Below the pieces are notes generated by a model, which did not search any database, was not told the DNA's origin, and was given only the letters and a program-made list of their open reading frames with translations. A stretch of 64,000 nucleotides of DNA from Amycolatopsis coloradensis. Lineage in GTDB: Bacteria; Actinomycetota; Actinomycetes; Mycobacteriales; Pseudonocardiaceae. The stretch lies in contig NZ_MQUQ01000006.1 in NCBI RefSeq assembly GCF_001953865.1, positions 210,335 through 274,334 on the forward strand, in the 5' to 3' direction. A program made the position numbers and the translations under genes. Below are positions 15,821 to 25,900 of the stretch, piece after piece; position 1 is the stretch's first letter; each line of letters starts with the position of its first letter.

Positions 15821-18800
15821 CTACAGCTGCCGCACCCGGATGTTGCGGAACTCCATCAGGTCGTTGTCACCGTGGTTCTGCAGACCGATGAACCCGCTGA
15901 CGAACTGCCGGAAGTCGGTCGACGGGTCGCCCGCCCGCGACGAGTTGATCCCCGGCGCGTTCTCGAACTCGTTGAGCACGACGCCGTTGCGGCTGATCGT
16001 GTACTTCTGCCCGACGACCTTGACCTCGTACTCGTTCCAGGTCCCCTTCGGCTTCACCCCAGCCTGGTCGAGCGGCCGCGGGTCGAAGTTGTAGATCGAC
16101 CCGGTCTTCTGCGGCTCACCGGTGGCCCCGTCGTACAGCTGGACCTCGTGTCCACAGTAGATCGCGACCCAGGCCTGCGACGTCTTCGCCGACCCGACCG
16201 TGCCGCAACTGCCCGGCGGACGCTGCTCCAGCGGGGTCCGCGGGTCCGGGAACCGCACGAACACACCACTGTTGGCGCTGCCGGTCGGCGCGATGTCCTT
16301 GAACTGGAGCTTCACCGAGAAGTTGCCGAACTGCCGTGCCGAGTACCACAGCATCCCCAGCCCACCGGACGGTCGCAGCGACCCGTCCGGCTGGATGGCG
16401 AACTGCCCGGACGGCGCCTGCGACCAGTTGCGGAACGATTCCGCCGTGCCGTCGTAGATCGCGTCGTAGCCGGTGACGCCCTTGTTGCCGATGGGCGACG
16501 CGGCGGCCGCGGCGTTGATCTTGTCCGACTCGGCCGAGTTCAGCACCCCGAGGTCACCGAGCCGGTCGACGGCCTGCGTGACGTGGTTGACGAAACCGGC
16601 GTGGGAGGTCCACGTGCTGTCGTCGTCGATCATGTCGTCGACCGTGCAACCGCCGCCCGCGTTCCGGTTGGTCACCCCGGTATCGGTGTCACCGATGGTC
16701 ACCGTGGCACCGGGATCGGCAACCAGACACCCGACGCTCACCGAGTTCCGCGTGGTCACCGTCTCGCCGTCCGCGTAGTTCACGGTCAGCTTGGCGGTGT
16801 AGAGCCCGGTGCGCGGGTAGGTGTGCCGCGGGTCGGCCTGCGTCGAGATGGTCCCGTCGCCGAACTCCCACTTGTAGGAGACGCCGCCGGACTTCGACCC
16901 GGTGAAGGCCGCGGTGAGCGGCTTGTTCTGCACCATGGTCGACACCGCCGCGGCGGACGGGGTGGCCTCACCGCCGGTGTAACTGATCTTCAGCAGCTTT
17001 TGGTTGGCGTCCAGGGTGAAGAACCCGTTGCCGTAGTCGAGCGCGTAGAGCGCGCCGTCCGGGCCGAACTTGGCGTCCATCCAGCTCTGCAGTTTCTGGT
17101 CGCCGCCACCGGCCGGCACGATCTGCCGCACCGTTTCGGCGAACACCGGCGGATCCTGTTTCGGCACGCCGTTCGGGTCGACGGTCACCGCGATCCGGTT
17201 CTGGCCGTTGCTCTGGTCACCGATGAACCACTTGTCGTTCCAGTACGACGGCCACGCGACACCGCTGTTGGTGTTGACCAGGTCGCGGTGGTACGTGGGC
17301 CCGGTCATGACCGCCTGGCCGCCGCCTTTGAGGTAGGGCTGTGTGTAGGTGGCCTCGGCCGCGTTGTACGTCGGCACGGAGCTGTTGGGACGGTTGGGGA
17401 ACACCGGTCCGCCGCCGTCCGGCGAGTACCAGATCATGTTCTTCTTGACCGGCGGCAGGTTCACCAGGCCGGTGTTGCGCGGCGAGGTGTTGACCGGGTT
17501 GTCGCAGTCGTACCAGCCGGTGAGGACTGCGGCGTCGGTGCTGCTGCGGTCGCGGTACGGCTGCTTGTTGCCCATGCAGTACGGCCAGCCGTGGTTGCCG
17601 GCCTCGGTGATGATCGTGGCCGTCTCGTACTTCGCCGGGCCGAGTTCCGGGCTCGGCGAGGACGCGTCCGGACCGACCCAGGCCGCGGTCAGCCAGTTGG
17701 TCTTCTTGTCGACTTGCAGACGCGAGATGTTCCGCACGCCCATCACGTAGATCTCGGGCCTGGTCTTGTTGCCGGGATCGTTCGCCTCGGGGAACAGGTT
17801 GCCCGCCGGGTTCGTGTACGTACCGTCGGCCTCCGGGTGGATCCGCAGAATCTTGCCGTTGAGGTCGTTGGTGTTACCGGCGGTGCGGCGCGCGTCCTGG
17901 AACGAGACACCCTTGTAGTCCTGGGTCCAGTTGTTGCCGGAGTACCCGTTGGAGCCCCCCGACGAGTTGCTGTCACCGGAACCGATGTAGAGGTTCCCGC
18001 CGGAATCGAAGTCCATGCCACCACCGGCGTGACAGCAGCTGTGGATCTGGACGTCCCACGAGAGCATGTCCTTGCGGGTCGCCTGGTCCAGCGTCTGGTT
18101 CTTCAGGTCGTAGGTGAACCGGGAAACGACCCGCTTGCCCATCCGCGTGTCACGGTTGATCGACTCGTGCGGCATCCAGTAGGCGTACATGAACCCGTTC
18201 TCGCTGAACTTCGGGTCCAGCGTGAGCCCGAGGAGGCCTTCCTCGTTCTTGACCATCTCGTTGGTGTTGCCGCGGTTGCCCATCACCTTCAACGTGGTGA
18301 GCAGCTTCGCCTTCTTGGTGACCGGGTCCCACTGGTGGACCGTGCCGCAGCCGAGGCCGACGTTCGGGTCGTCCCAGCTCTCCACGAAACCGGTCGGGCA
18401 GGCCGCGCGGCCGATGTAGAACACCCGGCCGCTGGGGGCGATGGTGAGCCCGTGCGGCTCGCCGATCTGGTCGAGCTGACCGGGCTGGTTCTTCGCGGTC
18501 AGGCGTTCGACCTTGTAGTTGGCCGCGATGCCCGCCTTGCAGTCACCGCGCACCATGCCGGTGGTCCACTTCAGCGCGCCGAGGAGGTGGCTGCGGAACT
18601 GGGCTTCGCCGTAGCTCGCTTCGGTGCGGCCCATCCCGCTGTAGAAGGAACGGCCACCGTCGTAGTCACGGCACCACGACACCGGGTGGAAGGCGCCGTT
18701 CGCGCCGACTCCCGGCTTGTAGGTCGACTCCTCGACCTGGGCGACGGTGTGCACGGTGCCGACCGGGTTGACCTCCCAGTTGATCCACCGGTCGGTGCGG

Positions 18801-19777
18801 ACCCATTTCTTCGGCAGGCCCGCGGTGGCCGGGTTCGCCTTGTCGAGGACGTCGACCGTCGCCTGGGCCGGGTCGTTCTCCGGCGGCGGCGGGGTGGTCG
18901 AGTTGTCCTTGTACAGCTTGAAATCGGCCAACTGGATAAGCGGGTCACCCGCGTTGGCGGTGATGTTCAGCCGGTAGTTCGCATACGCCGTGGTGTTGGC
19001 GAAGGTGAACTTGCGGCTCTGGAACGGGTCGGTGAACACCTCGTTGGTCCGGGTGTCCAGATCCGTCCACGTCGTCCCGTCGTTGGACCCCTGCACGGTC
19101 CAGTTCTTCGGGTTACGGCCGGCGAAGTCGTTCGCCGAGACGAGGTCGTAGCTGCTCACGGCGACCGGGGCGGCCAGCTTGTAGGCGACCCAGCCGGTCG
19201 GGGAGAAAGCCAGCCACTTGGTGTTCTCGTTGTTGTCGGCGAGCTTTTCCTTGCTCTCGTTGGGCGGGTTCTCCGCGCTCGCGCTGACCGAGGCGACCGC
19301 TTCCGGGGTGGGACGCGCGCCGACCGGACGCGCGCCGATCAGCCCGGAGAACCACTGCGATCCGTCCTGCGCACGAGCGGCGTCCGACAGTCCGAGGAAG
19401 CCACCGCCCGCCTTCATGTAGCTCTGCAGCGAGGTTTCCTGGTCACGGTTGAGCGTGATGCCCTGTGCGGAAAGGAAGACGACGCCGCGGTACTTCGCGA
19501 GGTTGGCGCTCGTGAACACCGCGGGGTCCGAAGAGGATGACACGGAGATCCCGTTCGCCTGGCCGAGGCTCGTGATCGCGTCCGTGGCGCGCAGGACGGG
19601 GTCCTTCTGGTCCGCGGCGGTGCCGTGGAAGACCAGGACGTTGACCGGGACGTTCGGGGCGGCTTCGGCGGTCACCGGTGCGATGGCCAGTGGAAGCCCG
19701 GAGGTGACGACGGCGCCGACCGCCAACGCGGCCAGTGACCGTCTGCGGAGGCGTCGTTGTGAAGAGACTCGTCTCAA
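15821..19777 (-). CDS. Secreted ThuA / PQQ-sugar-dehydrogenase / PKD / DUF1080 multidomain protein
   Basis: 1318 residues from a TTG start at 19777, chosen because AAAGGAGC lies 7 nt upstream; an in-frame ATG at 19816 precedes that ribosome-binding site. Signal peptide 1-39. ThuA fold at 44-150 and 305-410, split by an F5/8-type discoidin domain at 155-290. Residues 420-935 are a GSDH-type beta-propeller with SCCHAGGGMDFDSGGNLYIG, where His 583 aligns with the catalytic His of soluble glucose dehydrogenase. A PKD domain follows at 935-1015 (YKWEFGDGTISTQADPRHTY), then the shared domain at 1016-1099 and DUF1080 at 1100-1318, the fold of 3-keto-disaccharide hydrolases. It probably oxidises or cleaves sugars outside the cell. 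Confidence 0.88.
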   Translation of the reverse strand: MRRVSSQRRLRRRSLAALAVGAVVTSGLPLAIAPVTAEAAPNVPVNVLVFHGTAADQKDPVLRATDAITSLGQANGISVSSSSDPAVFTSANLAKYRGVVFLSAQGITLNRDQETSLQSYMKAGGGFLGLSDAARAQDGSQWFSGLIGARPVGARPTPEAVASVSASAENPPNESKEKLADNNENTKWLAFSPTGWVAYKLAAPVAVSSYDLVSANDFAGRNPKNWTVQGSNDGTTWTDLDTRTNEVFTDPFQSRKFTFANTTAYANYRLNITANAGDPLIQLADFKLYKDNSTTPPPPENDPAQATVDVLDKANPATAGLPKKWVRTDRWINWEVNPVGTVHTVAQVEESTYKPGVGANGAFHPVSWCRDYDGGRSFYSGMGRTEASYGEAQFRSHLLGALKWTTGMVRGDCKAGIAANYKVERLTAKNQPGQLDQIGEPHGLTIAPSGRVFYIGRAACPTGFVESWDDPNVGLGCGTVHQWDPVTKKAKLLTTLKVMGNRGNTNEMVKNEEGLLGLTLDPKFSENGFMYAYWMPHESINRDTRMGKRVVSRFTYDLKNQTLDQATRKDMLSWDVQIHSCCHAGGGMDFDSGGNLYIGSGDSNSSGGSNGYSGNNWTQDYKGVSFQDARRTAGNTNDLNGKILRIHPEADGTYTNPAGNLFPEANDPGNKTRPEIYVMGVRNISRLQVDKKTNWLTAAWVGPDASSPSPELGPAKYETATIITEAGNHGWPYCMGNKQPYRDRSSTDAAVLTGWYDCDNPVNTSPRNTGLVNLPPVKKNMIWYSPDGGGPVFPNRPNSSVPTYNAAEATYTQPYLKGGGQAVMTGPTYHRDLVNTNSGVAWPSYWNDKWFIGDQSNGQNRIAVTVDPNGVPKQDPPVFAETVRQIVPAGGGDQKLQSWMDAKFGPDGALYALDYGNGFFTLDANQKLLKISYTGGEATPSAAAVSTMVQNKPLTAAFTGSKSGGVSYKWEFGDGTISTQADPRHTYPRTGLYTAKLTVNYADGETVTTRNSVSVGCLVADPGATVTIGDTDTGVTNRNAGGGCTVDDMIDDDSTWTSHAGFVNHVTQAVDRLGDLGVLNSAESDKINAAAAASPIGNKGVTGYDAIYDGTAESFRNWSQAPSGQFAIQPDGSLRPSGGLGMLWYSARQFGNFSVKLQFKDIAPTGSANSGVFVRFPDPRTPLEQRPPGSCGTVGSAKTSQAWVAIYCGHEVQLYDGATGEPQKTGSIYNFDPRPLDQAGVKPKGTWNEYEVKVVGQKYTISRNGVVLNEFENAPGINSSRAGDPSTDFRQFVSGFIGLQNHGDNDLMEFRNIRVRQL

Positions 19778-19841
19778 GGTCTCGCTCCTTTCAAAGTCTA
19801 TCGAGGGGAAACACATCAGGGCAGGGCGGCGGTGGCGATTT

Positions 19842-19950
19842 CGCGTGATCAGAGGGACGACTCGCGTGATCAGGCGGACGACTCGCGTGATTGACGGGAC
19901 GACACGGGTGTCGTCCGTTGGATCACGCGTGTCGTCCGTTCAGTCACGCG
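19842..19950. repeat. Array of five 21-bp repeat units (copy C), three direct and two inverted
   Basis: Direct units at 19842-19862, 19863-19883 and 19884-19904, each CGCGTGAT…GGGACGACW or close. Then CGGG, then two inverted units at 19909-19929 and 19930-19950 (TGTCGTCCGTT…CACGCG). The clean 21-bp phasing and the mirror layout are directly visible. It lies between the laccase and the large ThuA gene. Confidence 0.85.
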
Positions 19951-19993
19951 AAACCTCCGGATCGGTACAGGGGTCCACCCGTCCCTTCGCCTC

Positions 19994-21013
19994 TCACGAG
20001 TGGTGGGCGTGGGCCGAGACGCCGCTGGCGTCCGGCTTGGCCGTGGAGTGCTGGTGTCCTTTGAAGCGGTCGATCGCCGCCTGGGCGCCCGCGGGCATCC
20101 CGCCGTCGGCGTTGCGGACCAGGAACACCCCGGACATGCCGTCGTCCGAGTGCTGCTGGACGTGGCAGTGGTACATCCACGCGCCCGGCCCGACGCCGTC
20201 ACCGGCGATCACCTGGAACCCGAAGGAGTTGCCGGGGTCCAGGGTCTTGTTGTCGAGAATCGGGGCGTTGTCGGTCGCGCTGGTGAGCATGCCGGTGCGG
20301 GTGTCCGCCCAGCGGTGCGCGTGCAGGTGGAAGGTGTGCATCAGGTTGCCGTGCCCGATGCAGATGAACTCGACGCGTTCGCCGAGGTTCGCCTCGAAGA
20401 TCGGCGTGTTCGGGGCGATCTGGTGGTTGATCCACATTTCGGTGAACACCACGGTGAACTGCTTGCTGGGCAGCAGATCCCCGCGTTTGCGCACGATCAG
20501 GCCGCCGTAGAGCCCTTTCATCAGGCCCACCGTGCCGTGGTCGCCGCCGAACGCGTGATCGTGGTAGTGCCAGTACCCCGCGCTGCCGGGCATCCAGAAA
20601 CCGTTGGCCGCCTGGTAAGCCGTCCGCGTCTTCCAGGTGTAGATCTTGGTCTCGTACGGCTTGTTGAAGGAATCGTTGAACGGCGAGCCGTCGGATTTGG
20701 TGTCGTAGTTGACGCCGTGCGGGTGGATCGAAAGCCGCTGGTCGGTGTTGTTGACCAGCTCGATCACCAGTGTGTCGCCCTCGTAGCACTCCAGGAGCGG
20801 CCCGGGGATGGTCGGTTTGCCGGGCTCGAGCCCGTAACCGACCCGGGTCGAACCGGGAACGTAGTCGGCGTACACGGTGATGTCGCGGGTCATCCCGGCC
20901 GCCGCGGCGGGTGACGAACCGGCGCTGGCCGACACCACGACCGGGGCGATGACCCCGGCCGCGGTGCCCGCGAGCATCGATCTGCGGGACAGCCCGCGGT
21001 TGTTCTTGTCCAT
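19994..21013 (-). CDS. Two-domain laccase (small laccase, SLAC type)
   Basis: 339 residues, the size of Streptomyces SLAC (343). Tat signal with SRRSMLAGTAAGVIAP at 9-24. All multicopper-oxidase ligand motifs are present in the SLAC order: HPHG near 97, WHYHDH near 150, HTFHLHAHRW near 230 and HCHVQQHSDDGM near 285, with the Cys and Met of type 1 copper. SLAC enzymes are secreted homotrimers that oxidise phenols and pass electrons to oxygen. Here the gene lies among secreted sugar-oxidising proteins and a cupredoxin, so it may be a terminal oxidase for that chain. The C-terminus is His-rich (SAHAHHS). Confidence 0.93.
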   Translation of the reverse strand: MDKNNRGLSRRSMLAGTAAGVIAPVVVSASAGSSPAAAAGMTRDITVYADYVPGSTRVGYGLEPGKPTIPGPLLECYEGDTLVIELVNNTDQRLSIHPHGVNYDTKSDGSPFNDSFNKPYETKIYTWKTRTAYQAANGFWMPGSAGYWHYHDHAFGGDHGTVGLMKGLYGGLIVRKRGDLLPSKQFTVVFTEMWINHQIAPNTPIFEANLGERVEFICIGHGNLMHTFHLHAHRWADTRTGMLTSATDNAPILDNKTLDPGNSFGFQVIAGDGVGPGAWMYHCHVQQHSDDGMSGVFLVRNADGGMPAGAQAAIDRFKGHQHSTAKPDASGVSAHAHHS

Positions 21014-21027
21014 GGTGGATTCCCCAG

Positions 21028-21903
21028 TCAGAAGCGAACGTTACGGAGATAGGTGAATCCGGTCTGGGCGGTGCTCAGGGGATCCGTGGGGTTGTCGTGC
21101 TCGACGATGTACTCGTGCAGGTTCGCGCGGGTGTTCCGGAAGATGCGCGGGAAGTCGATGACCCCCTTGCCGGGGTCGACCATCTTCCCGTCGGCCGTCC
21201 GGTCCTTGACGTGGTACTGCACCACGCGCGGGAAGTGACGGCGGTACAGCGAAATCGGGTCGACGCCGCCCTCCACCGCCCAGAACAGGTCGATCTCCAG
21301 GTGCACGTGACGTGGATTCGTGTTCCTGGTGAGCACGTCGTACGGACGCACGCCGCCGATCGGCGCGAACTCGTGCGCGTGGTTGTGGTATCCGAGCGGG
21401 ATCCCGGCCTGGCGGAACTTCCGCGCCGCCGTGTCAAGCCGTCCGGCGAACTGCTTCCAGCCGTCGATGGTGTCGAAGGCCGCGAACGGCACGTTGGCGC
21501 GGGTGTTCCCGAGGACCTTCGCGTCCGCGATGGTCTTGTCGAGATCCCCGTCGATGCCGATGTGAGTGGACGTCGCCTTGATGTGGTTCTTGTCCAGCAG
21601 ACCGCGGAACTCCTGCGCCGTGCGGCCGTAGGTGCCGGCCAGTTCGACCTTCCGGTAGCCGATGTCCGCCAGCGCCGACAGGGTGCCCGGCAGATCCGCC
21701 TGCAACGCGGTGCGCAGGGAGTAGAGCTGGATGCTGATTTTGTCCACCGGGACCCGGCCCCGGCCGTGATGGCCGTGTCCCTCGGTCGCGGCACTGGCCA
21801 CGTTCGGCAGGGCTACCGCCGCACCCACCGCGACCGCCGCCGTCGCGGCACCTCGGAGGAGCGACCGTCGAGAGTGGAACCGCTCAGCTTCTTCACCGCA
21901 CAT
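21028..21903 (-). CDS. Secreted sugar phosphate isomerase/epimerase-like TIM-barrel protein
   Basis: 291 residues with a Tat signal (HSRRSLLRGAATAAVAVGAA). The mature part is an AP-endonuclease-2/xylose-isomerase type TIM barrel: KISIQLYSLRTALQADLP, VELAGTYGRTAQEF, STHIGID, then metal-site residues in GYHNHAHEFAP, LEIDLFWAVEGG, YHVKDR and EYIVEHD. Exported members of this fold occur with ThuA and DUF1080 proteins in sugar-oxidation loci and may act on 3-keto sugars. It lies 14 nt upstream of the laccase and 10 nt after the next TIM-barrel gene, so these genes are one operon. Confidence 0.88.
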   Translation of the reverse strand: MCGEEAERFHSRRSLLRGAATAAVAVGAAVALPNVASAATEGHGHHGRGRVPVDKISIQLYSLRTALQADLPGTLSALADIGYRKVELAGTYGRTAQEFRGLLDKNHIKATSTHIGIDGDLDKTIADAKVLGNTRANVPFAAFDTIDGWKQFAGRLDTAARKFRQAGIPLGYHNHAHEFAPIGGVRPYDVLTRNTNPRHVHLEIDLFWAVEGGVDPISLYRRHFPRVVQYHVKDRTADGKMVDPGKGVIDFPRIFRNTRANLHEYIVEHDNPTDPLSTAQTGFTYLRNVRF

Positions 21904-21913
21904 GAAACCGCCC

Positions 21914-22918
21914 TCACTTCTGGTTGCTGAAAGCCGCGTCGAAGGCCGTCGACGGCTTGTCGAACAGGAGCCCCCGCAGAAAGGTCACGGCTTCCGCCGC
22001 GCCCCGGAGCCGGTCCATGCCGGCGTCTTCCCACTCCACCGAGATCGGACCGGCGTAGCCGATCGAATTCAGTGCGCGGAAACAGTCCTCCCAAGGCACG
22101 TCGCCGTGCCCGGTCGAAACGAAGTCCCAGCCGCGTCGGGGGTCTCCCCAGGGGAGATGCGAGCCGAGCCGTCCGTTCCGGCCGTCGAACCGTTTCCTGG
22201 TGTCCTTGCAGTCCACGTGGTAGATCCGGTCGGCGAAATCGAGAATGAAGCCGACCGGGTCGAGGTCCTGCCAGATGAAATGCGAAGGATCCCAATTCAG
22301 CCCGAATGCCGGACGGTTTCCGACAGCTTCGAGCGCACGTTTCGTCGTCCAGTAGTCGTAAGCGATCTCCGAAGGATGCACCTCGTGCGCGAACCGCACG
22401 CCGACCTCGTCGAAGACGTCGAGGATCGGGTTCCAGCGGTCCGCGAAGTCGGTGTAGCCGTCGTCGATGACCGCCTGCGACACCGGCGGGAACATCGCGA
22501 CGTACTTCCAGGTCTTCGAACCGGTGAAGCCGATCACCGTGTCCACACCGAGTTTCGCCGCCGCACGGGCGGTGTCGGCCATTTCCTTCGCGGCCCGCTG
22601 CCGGACGCCTTCCGGTTCACCGTCACCCCACACCCTGGACGGGATGATGGCCTGGTGGCGTTCGTCAATGGGGTCGTCACAGATGGCCTGGCCGACGAGG
22701 TGGTTGGAAATGGCCCACACCTTGAGACCGTGCTCGGCGAGCAGCTTCAGCCGCCCTGGCACATAGTCCTCTTCGGACAGTGCGCGGTCGACCTCGAAGT
22801 GGTCGCCGGAACACGCGATCTCGAGGCCGTCGTAGCCCCATTCGCCGGCCAGCCTGCACACCTCGGTGAACGGGAGATCCGCCCACTGGCCGGTGAACAG
22901 CGTGATCGGACGGCTCAT
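21914..22918 (-). CDS. Sugar phosphate isomerase/epimerase (cytoplasmic TIM barrel)
   Basis: 334 residues from ATG 22918, chosen over ATG 22921 because GAGGAG is then 5 nt upstream rather than 2. No signal peptide. The barrel begins [20 protein letters not shown] and carries metal-binding positions in [34 protein letters not shown] and ISVEWED. Relatives occur in pathways of 3-keto sugar or C-glycoside breakdown beside Gfo/Idh oxidoreductases. The start overlaps the stop of the upstream ThuA gene (ATGATG), so translation is coupled. Confidence 0.88.
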   Translation of the reverse strand: MSRPITLFTGQWADLPFTEVCRLAGEWGYDGLEIACSGDHFEVDRALSEEDYVPGRLKLLAEHGLKVWAISNHLVGQAICDDPIDERHQAIIPSRVWGDGEPEGVRQRAAKEMADTARAAAKLGVDTVIGFTGSKTWKYVAMFPPVSQAVIDDGYTDFADRWNPILDVFDEVGVRFAHEVHPSEIAYDYWTTKRALEAVGNRPAFGLNWDPSHFIWQDLDPVGFILDFADRIYHVDCKDTRKRFDGRNGRLGSHLPWGDPRRGWDFVSTGHGDVPWEDCFRALNSIGYAGPISVEWEDAGMDRLRGAAEAVTFLRGLLFDKPSTAFDAAFSNQK

Positions 22919-25900
22919 CATTGCTCCTCGAAGGTGATTACGTCCACGTCGAACAGGCCGCCGGAACCGCCCTTGAACACGAGGAACAGCGGGCCGGTCC
23001 CGCCGGGGTCGGTGATGGCGGAGGCCGGGATGTCGGCATAGGTGTCCCAGCCGCCGGTGTTGGCGACGGCGACCGTCTGCACCAGCGGGCCGTCCACCGC
23101 ACCCGAGCGGACCTCGATCGTGCCGCCTGCCCCACCGGAGGAGACCCGGTAGCCGATGCCGCTGACACCCACGAGATTCACCGGGTCGAAGTTGATCCAG
23201 TCACCGGATTCGATGTGACCGACGCGTTTGCCGCCACTGGCGCCGTCGTGCCCGACGACCTCGATCCCGCTGGACCGGGTGTAGAACTCAGCCTGCTTCA
23301 CCTTGGGTTGCAGCAGGGATTCCGCCTCGCCGGTCAGCGCCGGGACACCGTTGCCACCCTTGTCGGTATAGCTGGCATTAATGACGCCGAACACGTTGGC
23401 GTCCGCGCCGTGGCCTTCGTCCGCCGGGGTGGCGATGGTGCCTTCACAGCCGGTCGCACGGCTCAGCGGATGCCCGTGGCCCTCGTGACCGAGGATGTAT
23501 TCGACGGTCACCTTGGCGCAGTCGATCGGGTTGTCCTCGGCGTCGTTCACCTCGACCTTGAACGGGACCTTGTCGCCGAAGCTGAACACGCTGCCGTTGA
23601 CCGGGGTCTTGAGCGTGACCACCGGCGCGGTGTTGCCGACGGTGACCACCACACTCGCCGAACCGGTCAGACCGGTGGGGTCGGTGACCGAAAGCTTCGC
23701 CGTGTACTGGCCGTTCGCGGCGTAGGTGTGGGAAACCGGGGCCGCTTCGGTGGAATCGGTGGTGCCGTTCCCGTCGAAGTCCCAGGCGTAGGCGAGTGCT
23801 CCGCCGTCGGGGTCGTTCGTCCCGGCCGGGTCGAACTCGACGGTCAGCGGTGCCTGCCCGGAGGTCTTGTCCGCGGCCACCCTGGCCACCGGCGTCCGGC
23901 GTCCCTTGGTGTAGTCGATGCGGTAGACCGCGGATTCCTTGGAGCCGCCGAAGTACCCGGTGCCGTAGTCGAGGACGTACATCGCGCCGTCCGGGCCGAA
24001 TTCGACGTTCATCGGGCGGACCAGGTCCATCGAGTCGAAGAACGGTTTGACGGCGCCGCGTTCACCGTTCTTGCCGACGGTGATCTCCTTGATCCAGCCA
24101 CGTTCCCATTCGTAGGCGAAGGTCTTGCCGTTGAAGTATTCCGGGAACTTCGTCTGCGACGGGTTCTTCGCTTCGTACTGGTAGACCGGACCGCCCATCG
24201 GGGACTCCGGGCCGGTACCGAACTCGGGCACCGAGCCGCCGTCGTAGGGAATCCACGCCTTCTCGACCGGGGGCAGGTCGGTCAGCCCGGTGTTGCGCGG
24301 GCTGGTGTTCTTCGGTTTGGCGCAGTCGAAGGCGGCGCCGGACTGCTTGGTGGCGAAGTCGTGGTCGATGAACGGCTGGTTGTCCCCGACGCAATACGGC
24401 CAGCCGAAGTTGCCCGGCTTCTTGATCAGGTTGAACTCGACCGTGCCGCCGGGACCGCGCTTCGGGTCGGCGGCGCCGGCGTCAGGGCCGTAGTCGGCGA
24501 GGTGGATCCAGCCGGTCTTGCGGTCGACGGCGAACCGGAACGGGTTCCGGAAGCCCATCGCGTAGATCTCGGGCCTGGTTTTGGCCTTGCCCTTCGGAAA
24601 CAGGTTGCCCTTCGGAACCGTGTATTTGCCCTTGGCGTCGACCTTGATCCGCAGCACCTTGCCGCGCAGGTCGTTGGTGTTTCCGGAGCTGCGCTGCGCG
24701 TCGTAAACCGGGTTGCGGTCGGCACGCTCGTCGATCGGGGTGAAACCGTCGGAGGAGAACGGGTTGGAATCGTCCCCTGTGGACAGATACAGATTTCCTC
24801 GCGCGTCGAAGTCGATCTCGCCGCCCGCGTGGCAGCAGATGCCGCGTTCGGCCGGGACCTGGAGGATCTTCTGCTCGCTCGCGAGGTCCAGGTTGTTGTC
24901 GGCGCCGAGCTTGAACCGCGAGAGCTGGTTGTGGCCCTTGAACGGCTCGAAGTCGGCGGGAGTGCCGTTCTCCGGCGCGTCACCGGCCGGGGTGTTCAGC
25001 TTGGGCGCGTAGTACAGGTAGACCCAGCGGTTCTTGGCGAAGTCCGGGTCGATGGCGACACCCTGGAGGCCGTCCTCGTCGTGGTTGTAGACGGGGATCG
25101 TCGCGGCCAGTTTGGTCGTCGCCGACGAGCTGGTGTACCAGACGCGGCCGTCGCGCGAGGTGTGCAGGACATCGCGGTTGGGCAGCACGGAAAGCGCGAT
25201 CGGCTCGCCGGTCTTCTCTTCGCCCTTGGCGAGGGTGATCTGGTCGAAGTCCGCGTCGACCGGATCCGGGGTCTGCTTGGCGCAACCCGCCTCGCTCAGT
25301 TTGGTGGCGTACTTGATGCCGCCCGCGAGGTGTGCGCGGAACGCCGGTTCACTGTAGGACTCCTTGGTGTGCCCGCCGCCGGTGTACCAGGAGCGGCCGC
25401 CGGAGTTCTCGTGACACCAGGCGATCGGGTGGTCGCCCATCGCGCCGTCACCGGGCTGGTAGCTCTTCTCGTCCAAGCTGGCCAGGACGTTGACCTTGCT
25501 ACGCGGGTTCTCGCGGTAGTTGTACCACTCGTCGGTGCGCGGCCAGGTCTCCGGAAGAGCATGAGTGGACACATGGTCGTGGTCTTCGACCTTGACGTTC
25601 GCCTGCTGGATCTGCGGATGGGACTTGAAGTACGCCCCGACCAGGTCGCCGTACCAGGGCCAGTCGTATTCGGTGTCGGAGGCGGCGTGCACGCCAACGT
25701 ACCCGCCGCCTCCCTTCACGTACCGCTCGAACGCGGCCTGCTGATCCGCGTTCAGCACGTCACCGGTGGTGGAAAGCCAGACCACGGCGTTGAAGCGCTT
25801 GAGGTTCGCGTCGGTGAAAGCCGCCGCGTCCTCGGTGGCTTCCACCGCGAAGTGGTTCTGCGCACCCAGTTCCTTGATCGCCTCGATCCCGGTGGGGATC

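Noticed and set aside
15872..19540. A 1222-codon open frame on the plus strand opposite the large ThuA gene
   Set aside because: It mirrors the codon pattern of the real gene, is Arg/Val/Gly-rich with no domain, and follows from high third-position GC. The same holds for 22921-25980 (+) and 46317-48647 (-).
19842..19950. Possible CRISPR array
   Set aside because: Units are directly adjacent without unique spacers, are only 21 bp, and change direction in the middle. No cas gene is present.
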